The notes: generated by a model not told the origin, from the sequence alone. Positions 1 through 8,676 are shown, counted from the first letter of the stretch. The stretch: DNA of 29,325 nt from Spirochaetaceae bacterium (GCA_016649775.1 JAENWY010000002.1:1-29325); one strand, 5' to 3'. Made by a program: numbers and translations.

Positions 1-57
1 CAAATATATTTAGATATAAACCCTGTAATTACAGAATTAGATAAATTAAATGAGTAG
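1..57 (+). CDS. C-terminal tail of an unidentified open frame cut by the window edge
   Basis: The first frame is open from base 1 to a TAG at 55-57 and encodes 18 residues ending in ELDKLNE. It is too short to assign to a family. The next small ORF starts inside it (ATG at 50), an overlap typical of coupled genes, which is the only hint that it is real coding sequence. It may equally be chance in AT-rich DNA. Confidence 0.2.
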   Translation, partial: QIYLDINPVITELDKLNE

Positions 58-196
58 GAGTATTCAATCATTATTGATTATTTATCAGAATTATACAAAG
101 AAAGACAAAACTTCTATTTGTCCTCATTGTGGTAACCTAGAATTCACTTTGGAAGGAATGCCTATGGAAATATTCCTTTTTAACCAAAGACCCTAG
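50..196 (+). CDS. Small 48-residue ORF with one CPHCG zinc-ribbon half, possibly a truncated transposase or regulator
   Basis: An ATG at 50 opens a 48-codon frame ending in TAG at 194-196. Residues 24-28 read CPHCG, preceded by a lysine-rich stretch (TKKDKTSI). Such a Cys-Pro-x-Cys knuckle is common at the N-terminus of transposases and zinc-ribbon proteins, but the second Cys pair is missing and the frame ends 20 residues later. It follows the preceding frame with an 8-base overlap and is followed by about 1.1 kb without genes. I cannot name the family. It may be a broken remnant of a longer protein or a chance ORF. Confidence 0.25.
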   Translation: MSRSIQSLLIIYQNYTKKDKTSICPHCGNLEFTLEGMPMEIFLFNQRP

Positions 197-1275
197 ATTT
201 CATAGACAGAGCCAAATTCAACCTTATTTAAGATCTTAAATATGACAAACATTAAATTGGATGTTAAATTCTTGAATCTTGTATTTCTATATTGAAATAT
301 GGCTATTTAAATTTGATGTTCAAATTAATTAAATTGCTCACTAATTTTCCTATATTTAGCTAACTTATCTAAACTTATTACTTTAATATTTTAAAATATT
401 TCCCTCATAAATTTTTTGAGAATTGTTTTTATCCAAAAATTAATTATTAAGTTTTAAAAATTATTAAGTTTTTTTTATAAAAATAAGTACTATCAGGAAA
501 GAAACTATAAAAAAAAACTTGGTTTACTACACAAAATACAGGTAGATGCAAAAAAAAATAAAATTTTATAAAACTTTTTTTTTGCTATTTTTTCAAAATT
601 TTTTTGTGAATATAAGAAAAAATATATTTTCCTTATACTTACTTCGTTCAATCATTGTTCATTTTTACATTTTAAATACAACATAAATAATTAACTTAAA
701 AAAATAATAATATACAAAGTTATTGATATATTTATAGAATAATGAATTTACGATTTGTAAATTAAACTTAATATATTTGATTTGTAGAATTTAAATGTTT
801 TTTAGAATACTAATATGTATTTTGTTTAAATATTATATATTTAATGGTTTACCACTACTTACAGTTACAATTTTATTTTGTATCCCTATATATAGTGTTA
901 GTAATGGTCTTTTCGGTTATAAATCCAATATGATAAATTAAATAATAAGTATTTCTTTTATTACAAATAATTACTGATTACTATTATTTATTTTAATTAA
1001 AAAGCTTAAAAAGCAAAATAAATTATTTAAAATAATTAGAAATATAGCACAAATTATTAAATTTTATAAAGTTAAATATGAAATAAATGTTAGTTAAAAT
1101 ACATACAAAAAGGCTTTGAAATTATTGCTTTTATGGTTTGTCATGTCAGAAACAACAAAGAAAAAAATCATTTATATGTACTTTTCTCAATAATTACTTA
1201 CTTAACAAAATATTAGTATTTGATAAAAATTAACAAATTTTTAATTCTCTATCGTTAGATATTATCTATTAATAA
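197..1275. other. Long AT-rich stretch without a recognisable gene
   Basis: About 1.1 kb with no frame of useful length on either strand, no tRNA-like or rRNA-like segment and no clear terminator. It has many A and T homopolymers, for example around 525-610. I see two short inverted repeats: AATTTGA-TGT-TCAAATT at 310-326 and AATTTAC-N5-GTAAATT at 745-763. There is also a loose direct similarity between about 252-270 and 306-326 (AATTGGATGTTAAATT against AATTTGATGTTCAAATT). In sequence this AT-rich such short repeats can arise by chance. It is either decayed DNA or a long leader region ahead of the division cluster. Confidence 0.6.
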
Positions 1276-1304
1276 TTGATAATTAGTGGTAATTAAGTTA
1301 TAAT
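1276..1304 (+). promoter_or_regulatory. Sigma-70-type promoter of the division/cell-wall operon
   Basis: TTGATA at 1276-1281, a spacer of exactly 17 bases and a perfect TATAAT at 1299-1304 form a near-consensus housekeeping promoter. Transcription would start at about 1311, upstream of the first good ribosome-binding site (GGAGGA, 1345-1350) and of the TTG start of mraZ at 1355. The in-frame ATG at 1307 would lie at or before the transcription start, which argues against its use. Confidence 0.7.
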
Positions 1305-1324
1305 TAATGGTAAATAGTGGTAAT
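1284..1324 (+). promoter_or_regulatory. TGGT direct repeats over the promoter, likely MraZ operator
   Basis: The unit TAGTGGTAAT occurs at 1284-1293 and again at 1315-1324, with TAATGGTAAA at 1305-1314. The TGGT cores start at 1287, 1308 and 1318, so they are 21 and 10 bases apart and lie on one face of the helix. A degenerate unit (TAAGTTATAAT, 1294-1304) fills the gap. MraZ is known to bind short TGG-containing direct repeats with about a 10-bp period upstream of its own gene. Here the repeats cover the spacer, the -10 region and the transcription start, which would suit repression. The sites are seen; the binding is inferred. Confidence 0.55.
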
Positions 1325-1354
1325 AGTAAAAGTTTAAATATTTTGGAGGACATT

Positions 1355-1816
1355 TTGGATAATGGTATTTTTAGAATCACCGTTGATGAGAAGGGACGAT
1401 TTATGGTTCCAAAAAAATTACGTTCATCTTTTGATTCAAATATCTTTGTTTTAACCTACGGTGTTGAAAAATGTCTGCAATTACTTCCACAAAATGATTT
1501 TGAAAAGTTAAAGGATGCTATTTATAGTAAAGTTGGCACAAGTTTCAATCGTAATTCAAGATTATTATTGAGGCGTTATGTTGCACCAGCTGCAGAAATT
1601 AGTGTTGACTCAATGGGTAGGATAGCTATTCCACGGGCTCTTAGAGAATGTGTAGGAATTGAATTGAAGAAAGAATTAATATTTGTTAGTGCTGGTTCCT
1701 TTAATGAAATATGGAGTGAATCTGAATATATAGCAATGCAAGAAGATACTATGATTGAATTAGAATCAGCTTCGGAAGAAGTTTTTAATATAATGAATAA
1801 TGAAGGAAAAAATTAG
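1355..1816 (+). CDS. mraZ: MraZ, transcriptional regulator of the division cluster
   Basis: MraZ is a DNA-binding protein with two SpoVT/AbrB-type half-domains that controls its own division and cell-wall operon. Both signature D-x-x-x-R motifs are present: VDEKGRFMVPKKLR near the start and VDSMGRIAIPRALR about 75 residues later. The longest frame begins at ATG 1307 but adds 16 residues not expected in the family. The TTG at 1355 follows GGAGGA (1345-1350) by 4 bases, gives a 153-residue protein of usual size and lies downstream of the promoter, so I chose it. It is first in the operon; rsmH starts 2 bases after its stop. TGGT repeats just upstream are its probable operator. Confidence 0.9.
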   Translation: MDNGIFRITVDEKGRFMVPKKLRSSFDSNIFVLTYGVEKCLQLLPQNDFEKLKDAIYSKVGTSFNRNSRLLLRRYVAPAAEISVDSMGRIAIPRALRECVGIELKKELIFVSAGSFNEIWSESEYIAMQEDTMIELESASEEVFNIMNNEGKN

Positions 1817-1818
1817 AT

Positions 1819-2748
1819 ATGGAATATGTACATTACTCTGTTATGAAAGATGAAGTTAAACAATATCTTATTCCACCAACCGATAAACCTTCAGTAATGG
1901 TTGATTGTACAACAGGCGAGGGTGGTCACACAAATATGATGTTAAGTGAATACCCACAATTAAAAGTATATGGATTGGATTGTGATACTCACATTCAAGA
2001 GAAAGCTAAAAACCGAATGAAAGAATTTGGCGAACGTTTTGTTCCTGTGCATACTTGGTTTGATGATTATTTTGATGATTATCAGGGCGAACCAATAGAT
2101 TTAGTACTTTTTGATTTAGGTATTAGTATTTTCCATTATACAGAATCTGAAAGAGGTTTTTCTTTTAAGAAGGAAGAAAATCTTGATATGAGATTAAATG
2201 ATGAATCGCCACTAACCGCTAGTATGGTAGTGAATTCCTACAGTGAAGAAGATTTAGCCAATATAATATATAAGTATGGTGAAGAGAGATATTCACGGAG
2301 AATTGCAAGGGCAATTTGTGAAAAAAGAATTGAAAAAGATATCGAGAAATCAAGTGAACTTGAAGATATAATTTTTAAAGCTGTTCCTGCTACTTATAAA
2401 CATGGACGCATTCATCCTGCAACAAGATCTTTTCAAGCTTTAAGAATTGAAGTTAATAAAGAATTAGATAGAATAGAGCCTGCTCTTCGAGGAGCTGTAA
2501 AAGCGCTTAGACCTGGGGGAAGAATTGCAATAATTACTTTTCATTCTTTAGAAGATCGAATTGTAAAATGGACATTTAAAGATTTAGCTAAAGCCTGTTC
2601 TTGCCCACCTGAGCAACCTCGATGTACTTGTGGGGGGAAAGCAGCAATAAAGATTCTTACAAAGAAACCAATTATTGCAACAGACAAAGAAACGAAGATG
2701 AATCCACCAAGCAGAAGTGCTAAGTTAAGGATTATAGAAAAAAGGTAG
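1819..2748 (+). CDS. rsmH: RsmH (MraW), 16S rRNA C1402 N4-methyltransferase
   Basis: RsmH uses S-adenosylmethionine to methylate N4 of C1402 in the 16S rRNA P site. The 309-residue length is normal. The SAM-binding loop DCTTGEGGH lies at residues 29-37, followed by GLDCD with the acidic ribose-binding residue. Other family signatures are LFDLGIS, ERGFSF, ATRSFQALRI and RPGGRIAIITFHSLEDR. The C-terminal part carries the usual cysteine-rich segment (CSCPP..CTCGG) and ends in a PPSRSAKLR tail. It starts 2 bases after mraZ, as in most division clusters, so the two are cotranscribed and probably coupled. Confidence 0.97.
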   Translation: MEYVHYSVMKDEVKQYLIPPTDKPSVMVDCTTGEGGHTNMMLSEYPQLKVYGLDCDTHIQEKAKNRMKEFGERFVPVHTWFDDYFDDYQGEPIDLVLFDLGISIFHYTESERGFSFKKEENLDMRLNDESPLTASMVVNSYSEEDLANIIYKYGEERYSRRIARAICEKRIEKDIEKSSELEDIIFKAVPATYKHGRIHPATRSFQALRIEVNKELDRIEPALRGAVKALRPGGRIAIITFHSLEDRIVKWTFKDLAKACSCPPEQPRCTCGGKAAIKILTKKPIIATDKETKMNPPSRSAKLRIIEKR

Positions 2749-2781
2749 AATTAGATTTAAAAATTTTATAGGGAGATTTAT

Positions 2782-3072
2782 ATGATAGATTATAATAATT
2801 CAATAAATTTGAATAAAAAGTTTAATTTTTCGCATGCATTGACAACATTTAGTCTTGCAGCAACGGTTGCTTGTCTTTTTGTTCCTGTGTTTGAAATAGG
2901 TATGACTCATAGTTTAGAGTCACAATCAAAGGTTCTAGAAGGAGAAAAACAATCTCTTATAGAACAAAAGAATTTATTACTAGCTCAAGTTAGTTCACTA
3001 CAAACTCCAGAAAGTATTTATGACATCGCAGTTGAAAATGATTATCAATTAAATTTGATACAACAATTCTAG
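2782..3072 (+). CDS. ftsL: FtsL-like bitopic division protein
   Basis: This is a 96-residue protein with a short cytoplasmic N-terminus, one membrane segment at about residues 18-41 and a polar heptad-like stretch (about 44-78) likely to form a coiled coil. That topology, together with its place between rsmH and murF, matches FtsL, which pairs with FtsB/DivIC and FtsQ in the divisome. Sequence conservation in FtsL is too low to prove it by eye, so the call rests on size, topology and position. A GGGAGA ribosome-binding site precedes the ATG. In many bacteria ftsI follows here; in this window the PBP gene is about 20 kb away. Confidence 0.7.
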   Translation: MIDYNNSINLNKKFNFSHALTTFSLAATVACLFVPVFEIGMTHSLESQSKVLEGEKQSLIEQKNLLLAQVSSLQTPESIYDIAVENDYQLNLIQQF

Positions 3073-3090
3073 TAAAAAGGGGGGCATTTT

Positions 3091-4461
3091 ATGGGATTTT
3101 CCGATTATAAATATGGGATTTTCAGTGTAGCCCATTTTTCTAACGCGGTGGTTATTAAACAATCATCATTAAAAATTTTGTCTATTAGTATTGATTCTCG
3201 AAATGTTTCTCCGTTAGGACTTTTTGTTGCCTTAAAAGGTTTCAATGTTGATGGACATAAATTTATTCTAAATGCAATAGAAGCTGGTGCTTCGGCTATT
3301 ATGATTGATGAGCCTCATGCTCGTGAAGTTTTTTCTATGACAAATAATAAGAATATTGGAATATTAGTTGTAAAAGATACTCTGTTAGGTTTACAAGCTC
3401 TTGCAAGAAATTATGTAGCACAATTTCCTAAAATAAATTATACAGCAATTACAGGTTCCTGTGGTAAAAGTACAACAAAGCAAGCATTAGCCGCTCTTCT
3501 TACAACCGAAGGAACTACTGTATTTACACCTGGCAATTTAAATAGTGAAATAGGCATTGCTTTATCACTTCTAAATATAGATTCTTCAACTGAATTTGGA
3601 GTATTTGAAATGGGAATTGATAAAATTGGTGAAATGGATAAGCATTTATCTATGATAAAACCAAATCAAGCTTTAATTACAAATATTGGTTTTTCTCATC
3701 TTGAAAGTTTTGGCTCAAGAAAAATAATTGCTAAAGAAAAAGGAAAAATATTTCATCCTGATTTAGAACAAGGCTTTATTTCCAAAAATTGTACATATAA
3801 AAGTCTTATACAAAGAAGGGTTACTACTAAATTAGTTAATTATAGTATTGATAATATATCTTATATCTCTCGTGGTTTACTTGGTTATGATATTAAAATA
3901 GATAATGAGCAAATTAGAGTACCTCTAATTGGTGAACATCAAATAGAAGATATAGCTGGGGCAATTAGTGTTGCTCGTTATATTGGATTATCTAATAAAC
4001 AAATAGTTGAAGGTCTAAGATTATTTAAGCCAATGGTAGGAAGAGGTTCGATTACGGATGGACGAATTACCGTCATTGAAGATTTTTATAATGCTTCTTT
4101 AAATTCTACCTCAAGTATGCTGGGTTATTTAGAAAAGTTATTTTGGAAAGGTAGTAAAAAAGTAATTCTTGGAGATATGAGAGAGCTAGGAAAAGAATCA
4201 AAATGGGCTCATAAACTTGTTGCTAAAAGTATTTATCAATCTGGTTTACAATCTTCTTTTCTTTTTGGAGAAGAAATGTATAGTGCATATAAATATCTAA
4301 AGGCTGAAAACTATAAAAAGAATGTGTTTTATAGTGATAATTTTGAAGAAATTCGTGATGCAGTTGATAAAGATTTAAGAGATGGAGATTTATTTTTACT
4401 TAAAGGATCTAGAGCCATGGCGGTTGAGCGATTAATACCTACCCTAAGAGGAGTAATGTAG
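3091..4461 (+). CDS. murF: MurF, UDP-MurNAc-tripeptide D-alanyl-D-alanine ligase
   Basis: MurF adds D-Ala-D-Ala to UDP-MurNAc-tripeptide with ATP, the last cytoplasmic step before lipid I. The 456-residue protein shows the Mur ligase order: an N-terminal substrate domain (SIDSRNVSPLGLFVALKG), a P-loop TGSCGKSTTK at residues 121-130, the central GNLNSEIG and EMGIDKIGEMD segments, and a C-terminal domain with ILGDMRELG. The usual D-x-YNANP motif reads EDFYNASLNS, a modest change. A strong GGGGGG-type ribosome-binding site (3079-3084) precedes the ATG. It is the only Mur ligase in the cluster, so murC, murD and murE must lie elsewhere. Confidence 0.95.
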   Translation: MGFSDYKYGIFSVAHFSNAVVIKQSSLKILSISIDSRNVSPLGLFVALKGFNVDGHKFILNAIEAGASAIMIDEPHAREVFSMTNNKNIGILVVKDTLLGLQALARNYVAQFPKINYTAITGSCGKSTTKQALAALLTTEGTTVFTPGNLNSEIGIALSLLNIDSSTEFGVFEMGIDKIGEMDKHLSMIKPNQALITNIGFSHLESFGSRKIIAKEKGKIFHPDLEQGFISKNCTYKSLIQRRVTTKLVNYSIDNISYISRGLLGYDIKIDNEQIRVPLIGEHQIEDIAGAISVARYIGLSNKQIVEGLRLFKPMVGRGSITDGRITVIEDFYNASLNSTSSMLGYLEKLFWKGSKKVILGDMRELGKESKWAHKLVAKSIYQSGLQSSFLFGEEMYSAYKYLKAENYKKNVFYSDNFEEIRDAVDKDLRDGDLFLLKGSRAMAVERLIPTLRGVM

Positions 4462-4468
4462 TATATTT

Positions 4469-5440
4469 ATGAGAAAAACAATTGAAATTATAGTTTTTAC
4501 AGCCATTATATCATATGGTTTAGCCTTTGTACTGTCACTTTTTTGTATTAAATATTTAAAAGGAATTCAGAGTAGAATTAAACCAGAATTATTTGATGTT
4601 CATAGCCATAAAGAAGGTACACCTAATGTAGGTGGTATCGCCTTTTTATCCTCTACTTTTATTTTTTCTTTAATATTCATTCCCCTCAACAAAAATGTTA
4701 GTTTTATTTTGTTTTCAACAGCTCTTTTTGCTCTATTAGGTTTTATTGATGACATAGTAAAGATTAAAACTAAAAATGGTGATGGGGTTTCTTCTAAGTT
4801 AAAACTATTCATGCAGTTTTCTTTTGGTTTAATAATTGCAATTTTGGGTGATCATCTTTTAATTATAAATTTAGGTTGGTCTTTTTTATATAGTGAGGGT
4901 GTTCTTTTTACCATAATTAGAATAGTTCTAATTGCATTTGTTCTTGCTTATTTTGCTAATGCTTTTAATATCACCGATGGTCTTGATGGATTATTAGCAT
5001 CTATATCACTTCCTATATTTGTTCTTATTTTTTTAATAGGTTTAAATATATCTGTTAACAGTCCAATAATTCTTTTATCTATAAGTATGTTATCTTCTTT
5101 ATTTGCATTCTTTCATTTTAATAAACATCCTGCTATATATTTCATGGGTGATTGTGGTTCTATGGGCTTAGGTGTTTTTTTAACTACTACTGCAATGGTT
5201 TTAAATATTGTTCCAGTATTTTTAATTGCTTCATTAGTCTTGAGTGTCGAATTATTTACATCACTTATACAGATAATTTCCATAAACAAATTTCATAAAA
5301 AAGTATTCTTAATTGCTCCAATTCATCATGCATTTCAGGAAAAAGGCATGAATGAAGAATCAATAGTTGCTCAATTTGCAAGATATTCTACTATTTGTTC
5401 AATAATAGCATTTTTTGTTTATTCAGCTATTAATAGATAG
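4469..5440 (+). CDS. mraY: MraY, phospho-MurNAc-pentapeptide transferase
   Basis: MraY is the integral membrane enzyme that transfers phospho-MurNAc-pentapeptide to undecaprenyl phosphate, giving lipid I. The 323-residue protein is strongly hydrophobic, with about ten membrane segments. Conserved catalytic features are HSHKEGTPNVGG (about 45-56), the double Asp in FIDD (94-95), NITDGLDG (167-174) and GDCGS (227-231). The family's PIHHHFE motif reads PIHHAFQ here, with Ala at 288 in place of the third His. It starts 7 bases after murF; the nearest ribosome-binding site (AGAGGAG) sits inside the murF end, so translation is probably coupled. Confidence 0.95.
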   Translation: MRKTIEIIVFTAIISYGLAFVLSLFCIKYLKGIQSRIKPELFDVHSHKEGTPNVGGIAFLSSTFIFSLIFIPLNKNVSFILFSTALFALLGFIDDIVKIKTKNGDGVSSKLKLFMQFSFGLIIAILGDHLLIINLGWSFLYSEGVLFTIIRIVLIAFVLAYFANAFNITDGLDGLLASISLPIFVLIFLIGLNISVNSPIILLSISMLSSLFAFFHFNKHPAIYFMGDCGSMGLGVFLTTTAMVLNIVPVFLIASLVLSVELFTSLIQIISINKFHKKVFLIAPIHHAFQEKGMNEESIVAQFARYSTICSIIAFFVYSAINR

Positions 5441-5451
5441 AGTGTTTATAT

Positions 5452-6690
5452 ATGAGTATTAGCAAAAAAATTATTAATAAAAGTATAGATTTATCTTTTA
5501 TATACTTTTTATGTATTTTAACTCTTTGTTTATGGGGCATGGTTGTTATGTATAGTTCAAGTTATCATGAAGCTAATATACATAATTTACCGCATTATTA
5601 TTATTTACAACAGCAATTTAAGTTTTTCGTTCTAGCTATATTTGTGTCAATTATAGTTAGATTTATTAATTTTAAAATTATCACAATTTTCATATATCCT
5701 CTTATTGTAGTTTCAATTATTTGTATGCTTTTAACTCTATACTCACCTTATGGTGTATCTATTTTAGGAGCAAAAAGATGGCTTGAGATAGGCCCTATAC
5801 CAAGTTTTCAACCATCTGAAATAGTAAAAGTCTCGACTATTTTGTTTATAGCTAAGTATTATTCAAAGGAAAACCATCCTGATTATATTCCTCTTATAAT
5901 AGTTCTAATAAATGCTTCATTAATATTATTGCAAAAAGATTATTCAACAACAGTATTATATTTATTAACAAGTTTTTTAATGTTATTAGTTTGTGGTTGT
6001 GACTTTAAAAAGCTTTTTATTATTGGACTTTTTTTATTAATTCCAGCTCTTTATGCAATACTTGCAGAACCTTTTAGAATTAAAAGAATAGTTTCTTTTT
6101 TAAATCCTAGTTTAGATCCTAATGGAATTAACTACCAAATAAACAATAGTCTTCTAGCTATCAAACGTGGTGGTTTATTTGGAGTTGGATTAGGTAATGC
6201 TATATATAAATTAGGTAAACTTCCAGAAGTCCAAAATGATTTTATATTTTCAAATTTAGTTGAAGAAACTGGATTTTTCGGAGTTATTGTTACACTTGCA
6301 ATTTTTTATTTAGTTTTTAGAATAGGTTATACAATGAGTGTTAAATTATTTAGTTCTGATAAAATGAAAAGTTATATTTGTTTTGGTATTAGTAGTTCCC
6401 TTTCTTTACAATTGATAATAAATGTAATGGTAGTTACAGCTCTTCTTCCACCTACAGGAATACCACTACCTTTTTTATCACAAGGGGGAACAAATTTATT
6501 CTTTACAATAATAGAAACTTCAATTATTTATAAAATTATTGTTGAATTGCAAACTTTAGAAAGAGATATAAATAAGAGTAGTGGAGAAATGAAAAATATA
6601 TTAATAGAGGGAGAGGAGTATAGTATTAATAACATTTCTAAGATTAATATTGAAACCGATTTTGTAAATTATTTGAAGGATATAAATTAA
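5452..6690 (+). CDS. ftsW: FtsW, septal peptidoglycan glycosyltransferase (SEDS family)
   Basis: FtsW polymerises lipid II at the septum with its partner class B PBP. The 412-residue protein has about ten membrane segments and typical SEDS motifs: GAKRW (106-110), PSFQPSE (117-123), QKDYSTT, GGLFGVGLGN, LPEVQNDFIFS with the presumed catalytic Asp at 263, and GIPLPFLSQGG near the end. The last 45 or so residues are a polar cytoplasmic tail. It follows mraY by 11 bases and precedes ftsQ by 7. FtsW rather than RodA is favoured by its place in the division cluster. Its likely partner is the PBP encoded at 23490-25142. Confidence 0.95.
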   Translation: MSISKKIINKSIDLSFIYFLCILTLCLWGMVVMYSSSYHEANIHNLPHYYYLQQQFKFFVLAIFVSIIVRFINFKIITIFIYPLIVVSIICMLLTLYSPYGVSILGAKRWLEIGPIPSFQPSEIVKVSTILFIAKYYSKENHPDYIPLIIVLINASLILLQKDYSTTVLYLLTSFLMLLVCGCDFKKLFIIGLFLLIPALYAILAEPFRIKRIVSFLNPSLDPNGINYQINNSLLAIKRGGLFGVGLGNAIYKLGKLPEVQNDFIFSNLVEETGFFGVIVTLAIFYLVFRIGYTMSVKLFSSDKMKSYICFGISSSLSLQLIINVMVVTALLPPTGIPLPFLSQGGTNLFFTIIETSIIYKIIVELQTLERDINKSSGEMKNILIEGEEYSINNISKINIETDFVNYLKDIN

Positions 6691-6697
6691 AAGAAAT

Positions 6698-7429
6698 ATG
6701 AAAATAATAAAACTATTTTTTATAATTTTATTAACAATTCTATTAACATTTGTTATTGTCGGTTTAAGAAAAAGTGATAGATTAAAAATAGAAAAAGTTG
6801 AAATTATTTGTGATAAGGATAAAGTACCAAAATCAGTTTATGACTATTTGGATTCTTTAAAAGGTCAAAATATCCTTTTTATTAATAAAAAAACTATAGA
6901 AACCAAAGTTAAAAACAATCCTGTGATAGAAAGTATACAGATAAAACGGGAATTTCCTAAAAAAATAATATTTTACTTAAAAAAAAGACAAGTTAATGTT
7001 ATACTACGATATAATAATGGAAACATTGGTTCTGCTATTTTAGCTAATGCTAGAGTTATGTCAATAAATAATGAGGATGTTGATTCCCTAAGCAAGGGAT
7101 TAATAATAATTGAATGTGATCAAGATAGTCTGAACTTATTAATTGATAGTGAAAATATCAGTTCTTTTAATAAGGAATTTAATATAATTTTGGCTAATTA
7201 TCATTTAATTAGTAGTGTCTATTATTGTAATAGAGGTAGCGTGGAAGCTGGTTTTTTTGAAATTAAGTTAAACGATATTAATGCATTGTTAAGATTTAGA
7301 GAATTTTTTGATGAAGCAGAATTTAGAACTGCACTAATCATGGCTAATAATATAGAATCTAGTCATAGTGTTGATACTAATATTATATTAGATGTATACC
7401 ATGGTGCTATTGTTGAAAGACAAAAGTAA
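6698..7429 (+). CDS. ftsQ: FtsQ/DivIB, bitopic division protein with POTRA domain
   Basis: The protein has 243 residues with one N-terminal membrane anchor (about 5-23) and then a POTRA-like region: IEKVEIICD, a KGQNILFINKKTIE segment and VIESIQIKREFPKKIIFYLKKRQ. That strand-helix-strand pattern, ending in a basic proline-lysine strand, is characteristic of FtsQ/DivIB, which scaffolds FtsL and FtsB in the divisome. The extracytoplasmic beta domain that follows is poorly conserved in general and I can say little about it. Position between ftsW and ftsA supports the call. The start is only 7 bases after ftsW, with a weak ribosome-binding site. Confidence 0.88.
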   Translation: MKIIKLFFIILLTILLTFVIVGLRKSDRLKIEKVEIICDKDKVPKSVYDYLDSLKGQNILFINKKTIETKVKNNPVIESIQIKREFPKKIIFYLKKRQVNVILRYNNGNIGSAILANARVMSINNEDVDSLSKGLIIIECDQDSLNLLIDSENISSFNKEFNIILANYHLISSVYYCNRGSVEAGFFEIKLNDINALLRFREFFDEAEFRTALIMANNIESSHSVDTNIILDVYHGAIVERQK

Positions 7430-7446
7430 CATTGGAGGGTAGATAG

Positions 7447-8676
7447 TTGGCTGGAGAAAGAATGATGATGGGGCTTGATATTGGTTCAGGGACAATACGA
7501 TGTGTTATTGGCTCCATTGGTCGGGATGATCAATTTATGGTCGATAGCATTTGTGAAAGGCCTAGTGGAGGTGTCCTTCATGGTTCTATTATAAATATAG
7601 AACAGGCTGTCAGATCTATTAACAGTGTAATAAATGAAGCCCAATTATTAGCGGGAACTGAAATAGAAGATGTTGTTATAGGCGTTGGTGGAGAATCAAT
7701 CCAGGGAACTCATAGTCAAGGTGTAGTTGGAATTAGTGATCCTGAACAAGAAATAAAGAAAGAAGATGTTATTAGATCTATGGAAGTGGCAAAAGCTTTT
7801 GAACTCCCTCCAGATAGAGAAGTGATACATTTATTAGTTCAAGATTTTAAAATTGATGGAAGATCAGGAATAAAAGATCCAATTGATATGATTGGAAGAA
7901 GATTGGAAACGAAAGTTCTTGTTGTAACAGCTTCTTCAATTTTATGTCAAACTCATAGAAAATGTGTACAAAGATTGGGCTTAAATGTCTTCCGAACTAC
8001 ACTACAATGTCTAGCTGATGCAGATGTCACATTATCTGCAGAAGAAAAAGAAATAGGTACTATACTAATTAATATTGGAGCAGGTACAACTGATATGATT
8101 TGTTATAGTAGTGGAACGCCAATATATACAGGTGGTGTTAATTTAGGTGGAAATTCTGTTACAGATGATATTGCACAAATACTCAGTAAGCCTAGAACTA
8201 TAGCAGAACAATTAAAGATTGAAAGCGGTCATTCCTTTGTACCCTCTGTTTCTTCTGAAGACATTATAACAATACCTAGTGTTGGTGGTCTTCCAGCTAT
8301 ACAATTACCTAAAAAAGAACTTGCAAAGATTATTGAAGCCAGAATGGCTGAAATCTTTTCAAGACTGCAAAATGAATTATTAAAAGCTCCAAATTTGGGA
8401 AACATGGGAGGAGGCGTCGTCTTAGTTGGCGGAGGTGCTCTATTATCCGGTGTTACAGATCTTGCAAGTGAAATATTTAGAGTACCTTGCAGAGTTGGTT
8501 TTCCTGAAGCTCTAGGAGGTTTAGATAGAAATTATATTAATCCCCAGTATACGACTGTACTTGGATTATTAAAAAGTAATGCTAAAAAACAAGTGGATTC
8601 ATCTTCTCCACAGAAAAAGAAGAAGTCAAGTAAAAAAGGAAATGTAATTTCCAAATTCTTTAAGAATTTATTTTAG
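7447..8676 (+). CDS. ftsA: FtsA, actin-like membrane tether of FtsZ
   Basis: FtsA is an ATP-binding actin homologue that anchors FtsZ filaments to the membrane and recruits later division proteins. The 409 residues include phosphate-1 GLDIGSGTIRCVIG at about 9-22, phosphate-2 INIGAGTTDM, and an adenosine motif VVLVGGGALLSG. The C-terminus is a flexible lysine-rich linker followed by an amphipathic end (VISKFFKNLF), the usual membrane-targeting helix. The start is TTG at 7447, preceded by GGAGGG (7434-7439) with 7 bases of spacing; the nearest ATG (7462) lacks such a site. It lies 38 bases upstream of ftsZ. Confidence 0.96.
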   Translation: MAGERMMMGLDIGSGTIRCVIGSIGRDDQFMVDSICERPSGGVLHGSIINIEQAVRSINSVINEAQLLAGTEIEDVVIGVGGESIQGTHSQGVVGISDPEQEIKKEDVIRSMEVAKAFELPPDREVIHLLVQDFKIDGRSGIKDPIDMIGRRLETKVLVVTASSILCQTHRKCVQRLGLNVFRTTLQCLADADVTLSAEEKEIGTILINIGAGTTDMICYSSGTPIYTGGVNLGGNSVTDDIAQILSKPRTIAEQLKIESGHSFVPSVSSEDIITIPSVGGLPAIQLPKKELAKIIEARMAEIFSRLQNELLKAPNLGNMGGGVVLVGGGALLSGVTDLASEIFRVPCRVGFPEALGGLDRNYINPQYTTVLGLLKSNAKKQVDSSSPQKKKKSSKKGNVISKFFKNLF

